Shown: positions 1-12,081 of the stretch, in pieces
Layout of the letters: every line of letters begins with the position of its first letter
Position numbering within the stretch: the first letter of the stretch is position 1
Source: Sesamum alatum
Lineage: Eukaryota; Streptophyta; Magnoliopsida; Lamiales; Pedaliaceae
DNA: 64,000 nucleotides
Assembly: GCA_034509735.1 (NCBI GenBank)
Contig: JACGWO010000011.1
Span: 27,140,979 to 27,204,978 of the forward strand
Direction of reading: 5' to 3'
Notes under the pieces: generated by a model
Database searches by the model: none
Seen by the model: the letters and a program-made list of their open reading frames with translations, nothing else
What the model was told of the DNA's origin: nothing
Made by a program: the position numbers and the translations under genes

Positions 1-259
1 AGACCAATCTCATTCATGCTCACAGAACAGAATTGCAATTAGAAAAGCTGGAGTTTCACAACTTCAGAGCAGGCAGGAAAACGGTGAAGATACCTCATGC
101 ATTCAAAAAGACTTCGAGTTTTCATGGATTTCAGTAAAATATTGCAGGAAGTCGCATTAATCGGTATCAAGCTCACAAGCGTCAAGTCTAAAGTTAACTC
201 AAAAATGAAATTGAAAACTTCAAAAAGGACAACAATGCAAAAAACCAACTCGGCTAAGT
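1..259 (-). other. Probable 3' UTR and downstream flank of RPL37A
   Basis: This stretch lies just downstream of the RPL37A stop codon at 260-262. It holds short open frames with no recognisable protein. Most of it is likely 3' UTR and flank of the ribosomal protein gene. I see no clear poly(A) signal that fixes the end. Confidence 0.5.
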
Positions 260-1644
<1,385 letters not shown>

Positions 1645-1686
1645 TGCAGATCAGCGATAGAGGGCGATGGGACTGAAGGAGGAGGC

Positions 1687-1840
1687 AAAAACCCTAGTTC
1701 TTGTTGCCGTTAAAATGCTTCTATATGTGTATATATACTAGAACTATGTGAGTGCCCTGTAGCCCGTGTTAATTGGGCTATTGACTGTTTTCGGCCCAAA
1801 TATATTGGGCCTATATTCTTTGCTTTTGATGTAATGGGCT
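1687..1840 (-). promoter_or_regulatory. RPL37A promoter: telo-box-like and site II elements, TATA-like box
   Basis: An AAACCCTAG telo-box-like motif lies at 1689-1697, just upstream of the probable 5' leader. A TATATA stretch is at about 1727-1738. Four copies of the site II core (TGGGCY in either orientation) follow at about 1774-1779, 1793-1799, 1805-1811 and 1835-1840. Telo-box plus clustered site II elements (bound by TCP factors) is the established signature of plant ribosomal-protein promoters. The motifs are seen directly; the function is inferred from that knowledge. Confidence 0.75.
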
Positions 1841-2460
1841 TTACTGGCCTATGCCCTATTGTTTTATTCTCAATTTAAGCAATATCTCTCTCTCGTGCTC
1901 TCTATATGCTAATTTAGTACTTGGTTATTACAGCATACTCGATATGTATGCTTGATTTAATTTCTTTTTATATTTATTTAATTATATAAATATTATTTAA
2001 GAAAATTATCATAATTGATTATTTTTAAAATTATTTTATTAATTTTATATAAGCATTGATAGAATATTATTCGCAGAATTTTTTTGAAAGATGGTCATTT
2101 TTGTTTAAGAATAATTATGCTTGTTGAGTATTTCGAATGATATATAATTTACCAACCTAGTATAGGTACTCTAACTCTCTCACACTTAATAGATAGTATA
2201 TACTAACAGTTAGACACACCCAATGCTTGTGCGAAATTTAACCATGATGTTGATTACTCTTCGTATATTAGTAGAATAAGTATATCGTCGATTTCCATAA
2301 ATTACTAATGTATATACATGAATTGCCCTTAAATATCATATGTGCAATGTATGTGATATTTTCTCTACTGGAATATCAACTGAAAAACAATCATATATGA
2401 AAAAGTGTAAATTTCGCAAAGTTGAAATGGTAGTTGACACAAAAAAAGTTTCAATGACAA
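1841..2460. other. AT-rich intergenic stretch, nothing recognised
   Basis: Upstream flank of RPL37A beyond the site II cluster. It is AT-rich, with no frame or repeat that I can assign. It ends where the LINE remnant appears to start. Confidence 0.5.
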
Positions 2461-3285
2461 AGTGTTAAAATGGAAACTTTTCATTAAAAAAACATGTGAT
2501 CCATTTAAAAAAGAGTCAACATGTTCTCCAATTCTCTCTCTTCTCTCTCACACACACTACACACACTGGATCCCATGCACACTCTCCTACTGCAACCACG
2601 GATGGCGGCGTTGTTGGCACCACTGGGTGTCCGACAAAGGATGGAGAGGATGACCAGGATGTGGAGGAGTCTCCATTGAAGGAGGAGATTGAGAAAATTT
2701 GCTCGGTGTTTGATATTCTCGCATTTTCCTCACTCACAGAACATATTGTAGAGGGGGTGATTCACAATCACTTCAAACATTTGCACGACTGAACGCACGA
2801 TGTTCTGCTCGTTATGGGACTGGAGGGGCGAGGACGATGTCCTCAACGATCAAAGCATTGGTGGAGAAGGCCACATCCCCAATGCGAACTGAGGCCTATG
2901 GGGTGTCTCATTCGCTATTAGTTATGCAACCACAGGCGTTGTCCACCCCTAGATTTTCCCTTGTTGGGGCCCCTACTTTGCTTAGGGCTGGGAATAGTGA
3001 ACAAGGTGTGGTTAACATGGTCCAAGGGGCAGATCTTGCTCCGTGGGGAGAGGATTTTTTTGTCGGAACAGTGCGTCAACCTTAGCGTGCATGGGAATGG
3101 TATCGTGGAAGGCTTTGTGAACTCTTCAAGGAAGACCCTCTCGTTCATTCAGCCATAGGTGCAGAACGGTGTTGTTGTGGTCAAGCCACCAAAGGAAGTC
3201 GTGGAGGAAGGTGCATAGAGATGGCTGACGACGGTCCTAGGATATTTCTTGGGGCTGCCTATTTTCCCCATATTGAATCTTTTGT

Positions 3286-4064
3286 TTGATCAACATGGCC
3301 GGCGGCGAAGAAGGTGATTGCATCGACGAGTGGATTTTTCTTCTTCATCTTCAAAATTGTGATGGCAATGGAGGAGGTCATCGAGGGCGGCATATGGTTG
3401 TATCAAGGCCAACCGATTATGTTATAGAAATGGAAACTTGGGATGGTATTGAAAAACAACAGCCCACTCGAGTACCGGTATGGGTCAAACTGAAACACCT
3501 CCCCGTGAAATATTGGACGATAGAGGGGCTGAGTGCGATTGCGAATGGTGTGGGGCAACCATTATACATTAATACCATCACTAGAACCTGTGATCATATC
3601 GATTTCGCCAGAGTGTGTCCTTGTGGATTTCATGAAAAACTTGCACAAACACATAATGATCGTGCAACCAGAGGGGGCAGGAATGCTGTCGGGGGTCATT
3701 AAGGTTGAGATTGAATACGAGTGGAAGTTGAATATTTGCAAATCATGTGCAGGAGTGGGGCATGATCACCAACGATGTCCTATGACTAGACCTATCCCAA
3801 CGACACCAAAAAACAAAGTTGAGGTTTATGTCCCAAAAGCAACTCAGGACAAGTAGAGGGATGAAGCACGAGATAAGCCAGGACCATCTATTGGGATGTG
3901 GAACAGACGAGACCACGGTTGGTAGTGGGGATGCAATCCATGGGGGGAAGAAAGTTGTGATGTATAATTTATTTCAGTTACTAGGTGAAGACGAGGAGCA
4001 GGAGGAGGAGGATGAACCTCAGGGCCTTAACAGCAGCAGCCCTATAGAGGACCCCCGTGATTAA
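3286..4064 (+). pseudogene. LINE ORF1 remnant: DUF4283-like domain plus CCHC zinc knuckle
   Basis: Frame 3286-3702 holds a DUF4283-like core (VPVWVKLKHLPVKYW, then GLSAIANGVGQPLYI, then FARVC). A frame change near 3600-3700 leads to 3700-3856, which carries a knuckle of the form C-x2-C-x4-H-x4-C (CKSCAGVGHDHQRC), followed by an acidic tail to about 4064 in yet another frame. Domain order matches ORF1 proteins of plant L1-type elements, which bind RNA. The coding sequence is broken by at least two frame changes. Confidence 0.75.
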
Positions 4065-4229
4065 TACGGCCATGTGGAGGAGACCACCAAGCAGTCGTTA
4101 AGTCGCTGCTTATCGAGTTTAAATTAGACTATTGTCAGTCATACTGCAAGGTTGCTAGGCTTAGAATTAAGATGCACGCTCCTTTAGATTTGAAAATTAC
4201 CTTGCTGCCGAGCCCAATTTCTTGCCTAT

Positions 4230-6100
4230 GACCGCTAGGGTGTGGACGACTGCAATCCCAGAAACGCCTATTTATTCTATTACACAGAAGCTTAAGGCTT
4301 AGAAATATTCGTTAAGCCGAATGCGAAGGAGAAAAGGGGTGCTATCGATAAATACAACTCAAGCTTTGGGATTTCTCTAACGTATTCAAGAGCTAGTGCA
4401 GACATTCCCAAGAGTGCGAGTACTGTTGGAGATGGAGAAAATGTGTCGGCAGGTCTATGCTAGGGTGGTAAGCCAGGAAAACAGAATTGATCGAGCAGAG
4501 GGTAAAAGCCAATGCACCAAGGTATTCTTTCAAAAGTTGGCTGCACAGTGTGCAAGGCGAAAGATTTTTCAACTCTAGAACAGCTGGGGAAAAATAATTC
4601 AGAGGCAGGAATTGGTTGCCAAGGAGCTACTTCAATTGTTTGAACACCTGCTAGAAGGGGAGAGAAGGCGGCATGATATGGATTTAGGGGCGTACCGCTC
4701 CTACCTTATGGGAACGGTATCCGCTCTCCAGTAACAACAACTCGTCGTGCCCGTCATCGATGTGGAAGTGCAATTGGCGGTGTTCGCTATTGCTGATGAC
4801 AGAGCGCTGAGGCCAGACGGCTATAGTGCATGTTTCTTTAAGAAAGCATGGACGATCGTATGGGAAGAGGTGTGTACTACGATCGAACAATTTTTTTCTC
4901 AACTTGGAAGATCCTTAAACAGATTAATGTAACATGTCTAGCCTTAATTCCCAAGGCTCAACATCCTTTTACTGCAGCGGACTTCAGGCCTATGTATGTT
5001 GCAATGTACTTTACAAAATCATCTAAAATATCGGTGAATCGGTTGTAACCGGTAGTGGAATACTTGGTCGATCCATGTTAGAATGCATTTATAAAACAAC
5101 ACAATATCAGCGACAACGTCTTGTTAGTGTAGGAGCTTCTACATGGATATAATCAATGTAGCCTTCCCGCTCGTTGTGTGATGAAGGTAGACATAAGGAA
5201 AGTATATGACACTGTTACATGGGATTGCCTAGATGCGGTGATGGAGTTGATGGGGTTTCCAACTCAATTTATAAGGTAGGTTATGCAAATTGTTACTACT
5301 GCCACTTACTCTATAATGCTCAATGACAATGCATATGGTTTCTTCAAAGGAGCAAGGGGTTTGAGACAAGGTGATCCATTTTCCTCTTACTTGTTTGTGC
5401 TACTGATTGAGTTGTTACATGCAATTTTAAAATATCACATTAACTTGGAGCCTAACTTTGAATTCCACTGGAAATGTCAATAGGTGAATCTTTATTTGTT
5501 AAGCTTTGTGAGTGACTTACTGATGTTTTGTAAGGTATGAGACTTGTGTTCGGACTTTTGAACGTGGATTTGAAGCCTTCACTAGCATTTCGGGCTTGCA
5601 GGTGAACATATGGGAAAGCCATATTATTTTTTCTAAGGCACCCGAAGCTCAAGCAGGAGCTTTAGAGGCAATCGTTAATTTTTCGAGAGGCTATTTACCA
5701 ACCCGGTACGTGGGAGTCCCTCTTATGGCATCTAGGCTTAAGCTGACAGATTGCAAGTCGTTGGTAGACAAGGTGGATGCTCGACTTGAGGCTTAGGGAT
5801 CACACTAATTCTCATTTATGGGCCAAGCTCAACTAATTATATCGGTACTGCTTTCGTTACAAGTGTACTGGTCTTATATGTTCCCGTTGCCGACTGGTGT
5901 TACGAAGCAAATAGAAATGACGATCAGGAGATTCCTTTGGGCGGGTGCTGGAGATAGGGTGATGGCTCGTGGGCTTTTGGGAGCAGGTCTGGTTACCTAT
6001 GTCCAATGGGGGATTGGGCTTCCCCCCTCTAAGGGTGCTAAACATAGCTTTATTGTGCCGCCACCTATGGGATTTTTAACCCACAACAAAACTATAATTT
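4230..6100 (+). pseudogene. LINE reverse transcriptase remnant
   Basis: Pieces of a plant L1-type reverse transcriptase appear in order across several frames: a linker with KSQCTKVFFQKLAA (4500-4550), RPDGYSACFFKKAW (4810-4853), LALIPKA and FRPM (4940-4995), MKVDIRKVYDTVTWDCL (5180-5235), GFFKGARGLRQGDPFSSYLFV (5337-5399), and GYLPTRYVGVPLMASRLKL (5690-5745). The catalytic box normally reading FADD is degraded to FVSD near 5505-5520. Several in-frame stops (for example 5047, 5480 and 5794) make it non-functional. Confidence 0.82.
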
Positions 6101-6590
6101 GGGCTGAATGGATTCGAACGCATATGTTAACAATAACTTCGCTATAGATGGCGCTTACTACAAGATATTCATGATGTTGGACAAAAATTCTCAAGCTACA
6201 AGAGCACTTGTTACCGGTAATTCAGTACCATGTGGCCACGAGAGAAAACTTGGCAATGGCAAGATTCATGGCACCCGTTCGGCGTTTTACTACAATAGAT
6301 CCCGCAGGGTCCTAGAGTGTCAGGACTCCTACAATATGCCAAGCTCTCAGCCGTGATCATCGACGGGGCATGGAACTGGCCATAGTTAAATCGGGGATCA
6401 TTAGAGATTGACGCAATTCAGGAACAACTGCCATAGATTGAAGGACATGAGGACCGAATCAGTTGGAGGCAATCCTATAACGGCTACACTGTTGCTACTG
6501 CATTGAAGCTGTTCATTCCCCCTGCAAGTCCAGTACATTGGGCTTCCCTATTGGTTGGTCCACTAAAAATTCGTGTAACACATTCATCCT

Positions 6591-6833
6591 TTGGCTAGCG
6601 ATCTTGGAGAAACTCCAACAATGGACAAGTCGTGGCTAAATCACATGGTGCAACATGTATTCTATGTGACCTTAATGTGGCTAAAACACATGAACATCTT
6701 TTCTTTCAATGCCCCTTTGCTAAGAGAAGTGTGCAACGATTACATAGGAGAGTGCGGTGGAGATGGCCTAAACCTCAGTGGCATAACGGGATTGCATGGG
6801 CGTCTAAACGTTAGAGAGGATGGCACCTTGTGA
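6591..6833 (+). pseudogene. LINE zf-RVT zinc-finger remnant
   Basis: The frame at 6632-6814 contains CILCDLNVAKTHEHLFFQC, the C-x2-C...H-x3-H...C pattern of the zf-RVT domain found C-terminal to reverse transcriptase in plant LINEs. It lies in the right order and orientation downstream of the reverse transcriptase pieces. No intact protein remains. Confidence 0.7.
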
Positions 6834-7283
6834 ATGCGGCAAGCAGGGGGCTTTAGCCATTGGTGGTTTATCACATTTGGCAAGGATGGAATCTCAGGAT
6901 TTTTTAAGAATTGTAGGAAAGACCCTGATGTCATTTTTTCATTGGTCATCGTGCAAACAACACAAAAATTAGTAGTTTACCATAGCCCAACATCAGTAGA
7001 GGCTCTTTTAGTGTTTAGAAATGCAAGATAGCTTGGTAAAGAGGGAGCCGGTGGTGCAAGCGTGAATATCTTTCAATCCTTTATTTTATTTGAGATTAGA
7101 TAAGTGTATAATGATTCATCATTATTCAAGAGATTTTTAGATTTATTTAAAATAAATTAGTAAGTAAGATAATTCAAATTTACTTTTATATATTAATTAT
7201 TTTTTTTCTATTGAATTTTATTTTATTAAATTTTAAACTATTTATTAATTAGTTAATTTTATATAAAATTTATATATTACTTT

Positions 7284-7599
7284 CACTAGGAAAAAAATAC
7301 TATTGGTTATATTTTTAATGATTATGGCTAAAAATTATGGTAAATAACTATTATTAATTACGGTTAAATAAAAATTGATACAAAAACTAGCTTTTCCACC
7401 ACGAGAAACTTATTTGCCGCGGTTAGAAACCATGGTAAAATCATTCGCTATGGATTTTAGCATGATAAATATTTTAGCCACACTCGCAAAAACCACGGCC
7501 GACAACCGTTGCGTAGCCATAATCAATAACTATTTGCTACGACTATTTAATATTAACCATGGTAGTTAGACACGGATAAATCTTATATTTCTTGTAGTC
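7284..7599. mobile_element. CACTA-type miniature element, copy 1
   Basis: Starts CACTAGGAAAAAAA at 7284 and ends TTCTTGTAGTC at 7599, with TTT flanking each side (3 bp duplication expected for CACTA). The interior, a string of inverted motifs such as ACGGTTAAATAAAAAT and CGCAAAAACCACGG, is clearly homologous to the better-preserved copy at 58966-59272. It has no coding capacity. The last base differs from the canonical TAGTG. Confidence 0.75.
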
Positions 7600-8038
7600 T
7601 TTTATATGCTAATATTGGCATATTTTACATAATTATTTCTTATTTTTTTAAATTTATTGTTATGTACCATATATCTTAAACGATTTATAAATCCTGTTTG
7701 AATTAATAAATATGTTATGATATATATGCTTAAAATGCTTATATATAAAATTTAATATAGTAATATTTTGAATAGTATATATTTGATACATAATTTTTTT
7801 AGAATTTTTAATATAAACCAAATTAAACGATTATTTTATATATATTAACTCTTTTGTTGATGTTTGTATTTTTAGATACAGTAAACCCATGAAAAAAATT
7901 TGTAAAGTATATAAATAATGAAGTTTTCAAATATATTCGTTAGATGTATGAATATATATTTTATATTTTTAACTTCTATAGGTTATGTAAAAAGTCTTGG
8001 AAGCCATTAACAACTTACATTTGTAGTTTAAATAGTAG
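7600..8038. other. AT-rich intergenic stretch, nothing recognised
   Basis: Very AT-rich sequence between the CACTA miniature and the next MITE. No coding frame or defined repeat is seen. Confidence 0.5.
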
Positions 8039-8248
8039 GTTTAATGTAATTTACCTCCCTGTGTTTTTTAAATGGAGCAATTTACTTTCCTATCTATGAA
8101 AGTAAATTGCTCCATTTTAAAAAATATGAGAAGGTAAATTGATTTATTTAAAAAAAAAATACAGGGAGGTAAATTCCTATTTTATTTTTCATAGGGGGAT
8201 AATTTGCACGTTTGTAATATCACATGGGGGTTGCTTGCATTTTTTTCC
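8039..8248. mobile_element. Mutator-type MITE with ends resembling MULE-1
   Basis: A 210 bp fold-back element flanked by a direct repeat TTTAAATAGTAG at 8027-8038 and 8249-8260. Internal inverted arms share AATTTACCTCCCTGT and ATGGAGCAATTTAC. The outer ends resemble the terminal repeats of the autonomous-type element at 10884-16546: its right end, read in reverse, begins GGAAAAAAATGCAAG, against GGAAAAAATCCAATT in MULE-1. It carries no ORF. The duplication and terminal similarity suggest mobilisation by a related transposase. Confidence 0.7.
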
Positions 8249-8260
8249 TTTAAATAGTAG

Positions 8261-9309
8261 TAGTTTTAAATTTTAAGTGGATGGACTAGTGTTCAAATCC
8301 GTTTTATACCAAATACTAGTTAGTACCCCATGCCAAGGCACGAAAAAATTATATTTTTAATAGAATAAAAAAATAAGTTTATAAATAATTTGAAATATAA
8401 AAATAAATAAACAATAAAGAATTTAAAACTTAAAGTTAAAATAATTAATAAGTATAAACATACAAACGTGTATTGAATATAAAAATGAAGTTAAACTTTT
8501 TACTAACTAATTATCTAAAATAATAAGTGAATTTTTTGGATAAAGTTACACAATGAATATGTGCTTTAAAATGAGTAACGAATATATGATTCAAAATAAA
8601 AATAAATAAGGTAACTAATGTAAATAAAAAAATACTTTATTTCATTAAGTGGCAAAAGTAAAATTCAAAAAAGGCTACCATCAAGCAAACATGTGCTTTA
8701 ATAATAAATAGATAAATAATGTAAATAATTTAAATTTTAAAACAAAATTATTATTTAATAAATAATTCAAAATTAAAATGATTAAAAGAAGAGGACAAAT
8801 AGAAGGAATTCGTGATTTTTGACATGCCATAACAATCTCCCTGATTAATAATTATTTTAATTAATTCATTTTTTTAGTGTAATAAATAACAAAATAATTT
8901 AATAATGTTAGATATTCAGAAAAAAATAATAAAATTAGGAAAATTGCTTCTTATTGAGACATAAAAATGCAGAATAAACGTTGAACTTATCAATGAATAC
9001 TGACTTATAAATCATTGGCATTACCATTAATATGAAATACATATATTTACATACTGGTCTATAGTTTTTTTATATTATTATCTATGTACATAATGTTTAG
9101 ATATTTTAGTTTATTACGTATCAAATATTCAGAAGTCATATCGCTTATAGTATCTTATACAGAATATTATAAATAAAATACATGGCTATATTATAAGAGA
9201 TTATAACGAATAATCAATTCAGCCAATATTTCATATTATTGGATATAATGAACCATACTGATATTTATATTAATGACATTTCGAACCAAATGAACTTTTA
9301 TGTGTTGGA

Positions 9310-9353
<44 letters not shown>

Positions 9354-10388
9354 GGATAAATCTGTTTCTATATACTTTAAAAAATAGATAAACAAATAAT
9401 ATTGATTAGATTCTTTTGGATAGGTATAAATATTTATTTTCTTTTTATCTAAAAACTTGTAAATTTTTATTTGGCATAATGGAGCTCATTGAGGCAGTTC
9501 ACATCTACGTATACATAGCACTTAAATCGATAGTTTCAATGATTCTGTTTTATTATATATAGATTTGAAACTTTATTCTATTGGCATCATGTTACCTTGC
9601 CACCTCAGAAAATACACCCAAAATGGCTACCAAATCATTTGTTGTTGCCACATTGAATTAAAATTCTCCAAACTAAGCCTCATGTGCAAAATGCATGCTC
9701 TTTTCCATCTAGAATTGCAAATCCTGACCATCGGAGGATGATATGTACATATTTTTGTAAATTAATGATAAAAATATGATAGGTGTAATACTTAAAGGAC
9801 TAAAATCAATAAGGGTGAAATTAAAAGATGAAAAGAAATATTTTTTCCAAAAGTCACATTAAAAACAATATAATTTTAAAATACATTAAAAACACTAAAT
9901 ATATATGGCATGATTGGCATTTTTGTCCCAAACAATTAATTCAACAAGATAAGTACTATATTCACTAAGTTAAGGAGGTAAATGCTACTTAAAGTGTATT
10001 TAATCCAAAAATTAAATACCAGAATTTTATATTTAATTTGGCATTTGGTGTTAAACTTCAATGCTAGCCCATAATTTTTGCATGACTAGCTCTTAGGTTA
10101 GGTATGGTCCATACTTAATAGAAATTAATCAATCCAAACCCTATAATACAATAGACAGAGCAAGTGATTGATTCTGATACCAACTGTCAAGGAAATTTAA
10201 CGCAATGCAAAATTGCACATGCCTATTGTGCTGGCTTAGCCTACTACAAAATTAGTCAGTTTTATCACACACACACTCCCACTCATGTATGTTTGGAGAG
10301 TTTGAATGAAGATCACCTGCACAAGTGCATGCAAACAACAAGAATCTACACAATTCAAGTAACGTAATAGTTACGGGCAGAATGCCCG
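8261..10388. other. AT-rich intergenic DNA with unassigned repeat remnants
   Basis: About 2.1 kb with no plausible gene. An (AT)n tract lies near 9318-9338. Around 8310-8345 the sequence GTACCCCATGCCAAGGCAC, read in reverse, resembles a Helitron 3' hairpin followed by a CTAG-like end. I could not find a matching 5' end, so it is not called as an element. Confidence 0.4.
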
Positions 10389-10395
10389 ACCTTAT

Positions 10396-10634
10396 TTATT
10401 ATTATTTTTTTTTTAATTGAAAGCGATGAATTTTATTAATTGAAAGTAAAGTGATTATATTCAGTCCTGTCAGCTATCAATATCGAACAGAGTCAATTAC
10501 AAACAATCAAATCAATAATACTACATAAACTAACACCTAGGTATTACAATATCAAATCATACCTACTATACAGTATAAATAACATCAACTCACGCAGGGG
10601 TTCGAATCCATGACCTCTAGAATCATTGGGCCCA
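10396..10634 (-). mobile_element. tRNA-derived SINE, reverse orientation
   Basis: Read on the minus strand, this shows a box B-like ATGGATTCGAACCCC, then a body (TTATACTGTATAGTAGGT, TGACAGGACTGA, TTAATAAAATTCATCGCTTT) and an A-rich tail, which is the T tract at about 10404-10414. The body matches the complete SINE at 38723-38977. ACCTTAT flanks both sides (10389-10395 and 10635-10641), a likely target-site duplication. The box A region is poorly preserved. Confidence 0.75.
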
Positions 10635-10861
10635 ACCTTATATTTTTAAACATCAATTTCAAAATACCAGGAAACTTGCAAACATAATGTTTTTCTTGTA
10701 AAAATAAATTACGATATTAAAGTTTGTTTCTAACTTTTTTTTTTTTTTTTTTTATGGAAGTTTGTTTCTAACTTTCTCATATTATATTGATGGTCTACTA
10801 CGTTTCATTGTAACTATCTTGGTGATGAGCTCACTGTTTTATCATTAATTTTAATTTAAGA

Positions 10862-10883
10862 TATATATATATATATATATATA
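10862..10883. repeat. (AT)n microsatellite used as insertion site of MULE-1
   Basis: A run of alternating AT directly abuts the left end of MULE-1. The right flank of the element is also alternating AT, so the target duplication cannot be told from the microsatellite itself. Confidence 0.8.
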
Positions 10884-11000
10884 GGAAAAAATCCAATTTA
10901 CCCTCCTGTGAAATACAAAATATTTAAAAAAACCCCTGTAAAAAAAATTACCAATTTACCTCCCTGTGTTATGAAAAAAAAGGAGCAAATAAACCCCTGA
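10884..11000. repeat. MULE-1 left terminal inverted repeat
   Basis: Pairs with 16430-16546 in inverted orientation over about 115 bp with scattered mismatches. It probably holds transposase binding sites and the promoter of the GRF ORF, as is known for MuDR ends. That role is inferred. Confidence 0.8.
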
Positions 11001-11174
11001 CCCCAAAAACTGTATCACACGCGCCCTTACTGCGCCTATGATAGGTAAAATTGACTTCTTTGGACAATTTTGCCCCTTCCCTTTGCATTAAAAGCTGATT
11101 TCTCTCTTTTCTTTCTCTTATTTCTTTCCTTCTTTCTTTCCCAAATCTTTTTCTCTTCTTCTCCTTTTGTAGCG

Positions 11175-11618
11175 ATGTCCAGCCACACAACCCGGATAAC
11201 AAAAACTAGACAGTGCAAGGAATTAATGGATTTGAGGTTTTCAGCAACACCGATTTGTGGGTGCAATGAGAAGGTAGAGATTAGAGTAGTAGAGTCTATC
11301 AAAAAACCCTCAAGAGGTAAGTTATATTGTTGTAAATTTCAAGTTTGCAATTTTTTTCGTTGGGCACGACCCGAGAGAGCAACATGGGTACCCAGTGGGA
11401 TTCCGGTAAACTTCGATTTCGGAGCACAAATTGGTTCAGAGAAAAATTCATTTGCAGTGGAAGGAGACGAAGAAGATGGGTTTTCAATTGATGAAGTAGT
11501 TTCGAAAGAGTCTAATGGTGGGAGATCAAATGTGAGTGTTGAAATCAATGAAAAAGGTGTTAGCAATTTTCAATTTTGGATAGGCATTACTTATGTTTTA
11601 GTTCTTGTAATGAAGTAA
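11175..11618 (+). CDS. GRF-type zinc-finger protein carried by MULE-1, 147 residues
   Basis: An intact ORF from ATG 11175 to a stop at 11616-11618. Residues about 20-60 hold a GRF zinc-finger pattern: CGC, then PSRGKLYCC, then CNFFRW (C-x-C...C...C-FFRW). GRF fingers bind nucleic acid in other proteins. A hydrophobic C-terminal segment (FQFWIGITYVLVLV) looks like a tail-anchor membrane helix. Small plant GRF proteins of this kind (At4g04775-like) are common and of unknown role. It reads inward from the left terminal repeat, convergent with the transposase. It stays open although the transposase has several lesions. I do not know its function. The frame extends upstream without an ATG, so I chose the first ATG. 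Confidence 0.7.
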   Translation: MSSHTTRITKTRQCKELMDLRFSATPICGCNEKVEIRVVESIKKPSRGKLYCCKFQVCNFFRWARPERATWVPSGIPVNFDFGAQIGSEKNSFAVEGDEEDGFSIDEVVSKESNGGRSNVSVEINEKGVSNFQFWIGITYVLVLVMK

Positions 11619-12081
11619 TGTAATAAACTTATGCTTTATGGAATTGGAGTATGAGTAATGGTTTGTTGTGTGATTTTGAGATTACACTTTGCTAGAAAAT
11701 GCAAATTTGTGGCATTTCAATTTTGTGATTGCTGGAAATTTGCACTTTGCTGCAAAATTGCAATTTGTTGGAAAAATGCTGTAAAATACTTGCTCAAAAA
11801 ATTATCCAGATTGTTGGAAAAATGATACAGAATGCTGAAAATAAAAACATCTCATATCAATGAGGCTTAATGTCTGAAAGGATACATAGAATCCCCAGAA
11901 TTTACAGAAAATATATGTTCAAAAGCAAAAAGTTTCATGTTAACAAACATCCTACCAGGAATATCCAAAATATGTGAACACATACACCTTAATTATCATT
12001 CTATCACCAAAAATATGCCAGAAGTTGCATCATTGAAGTTAACAAAACACTAATGCATTGTTCAATAACATCATAAACTAT

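Larger units (their letters stand above)
2460..7070 (+). mobile_element. Decayed L1-type LINE retrotransposon
   Basis: Non-LTR retrotransposon remnant reading on the plus strand. In order: a DUF4283-like domain and CCHC knuckle (ORF1), a linker, reverse transcriptase motifs and a zf-RVT zinc finger. Every frame is interrupted by stops and shifts, so the copy is dead. Only about 170 nt lie between the end of the ORF1-like frame (about 4064) and the first sequence that aligns with the linker before reverse transcriptase (about 4230). The apurinic endonuclease domain, normally around 220 residues, therefore seems to be missing. Both ends are estimates; I found no clear poly(A) tail or target-site duplication. 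Confidence 0.8.

Noticed and set aside
11070..11174. N-terminal hydrophobic extension of the GRF ORF, which would look like a signal peptide
   Set aside because: It has no ATG and comes from a pyrimidine-rich leader; the first ATG at 11175 is preferred.
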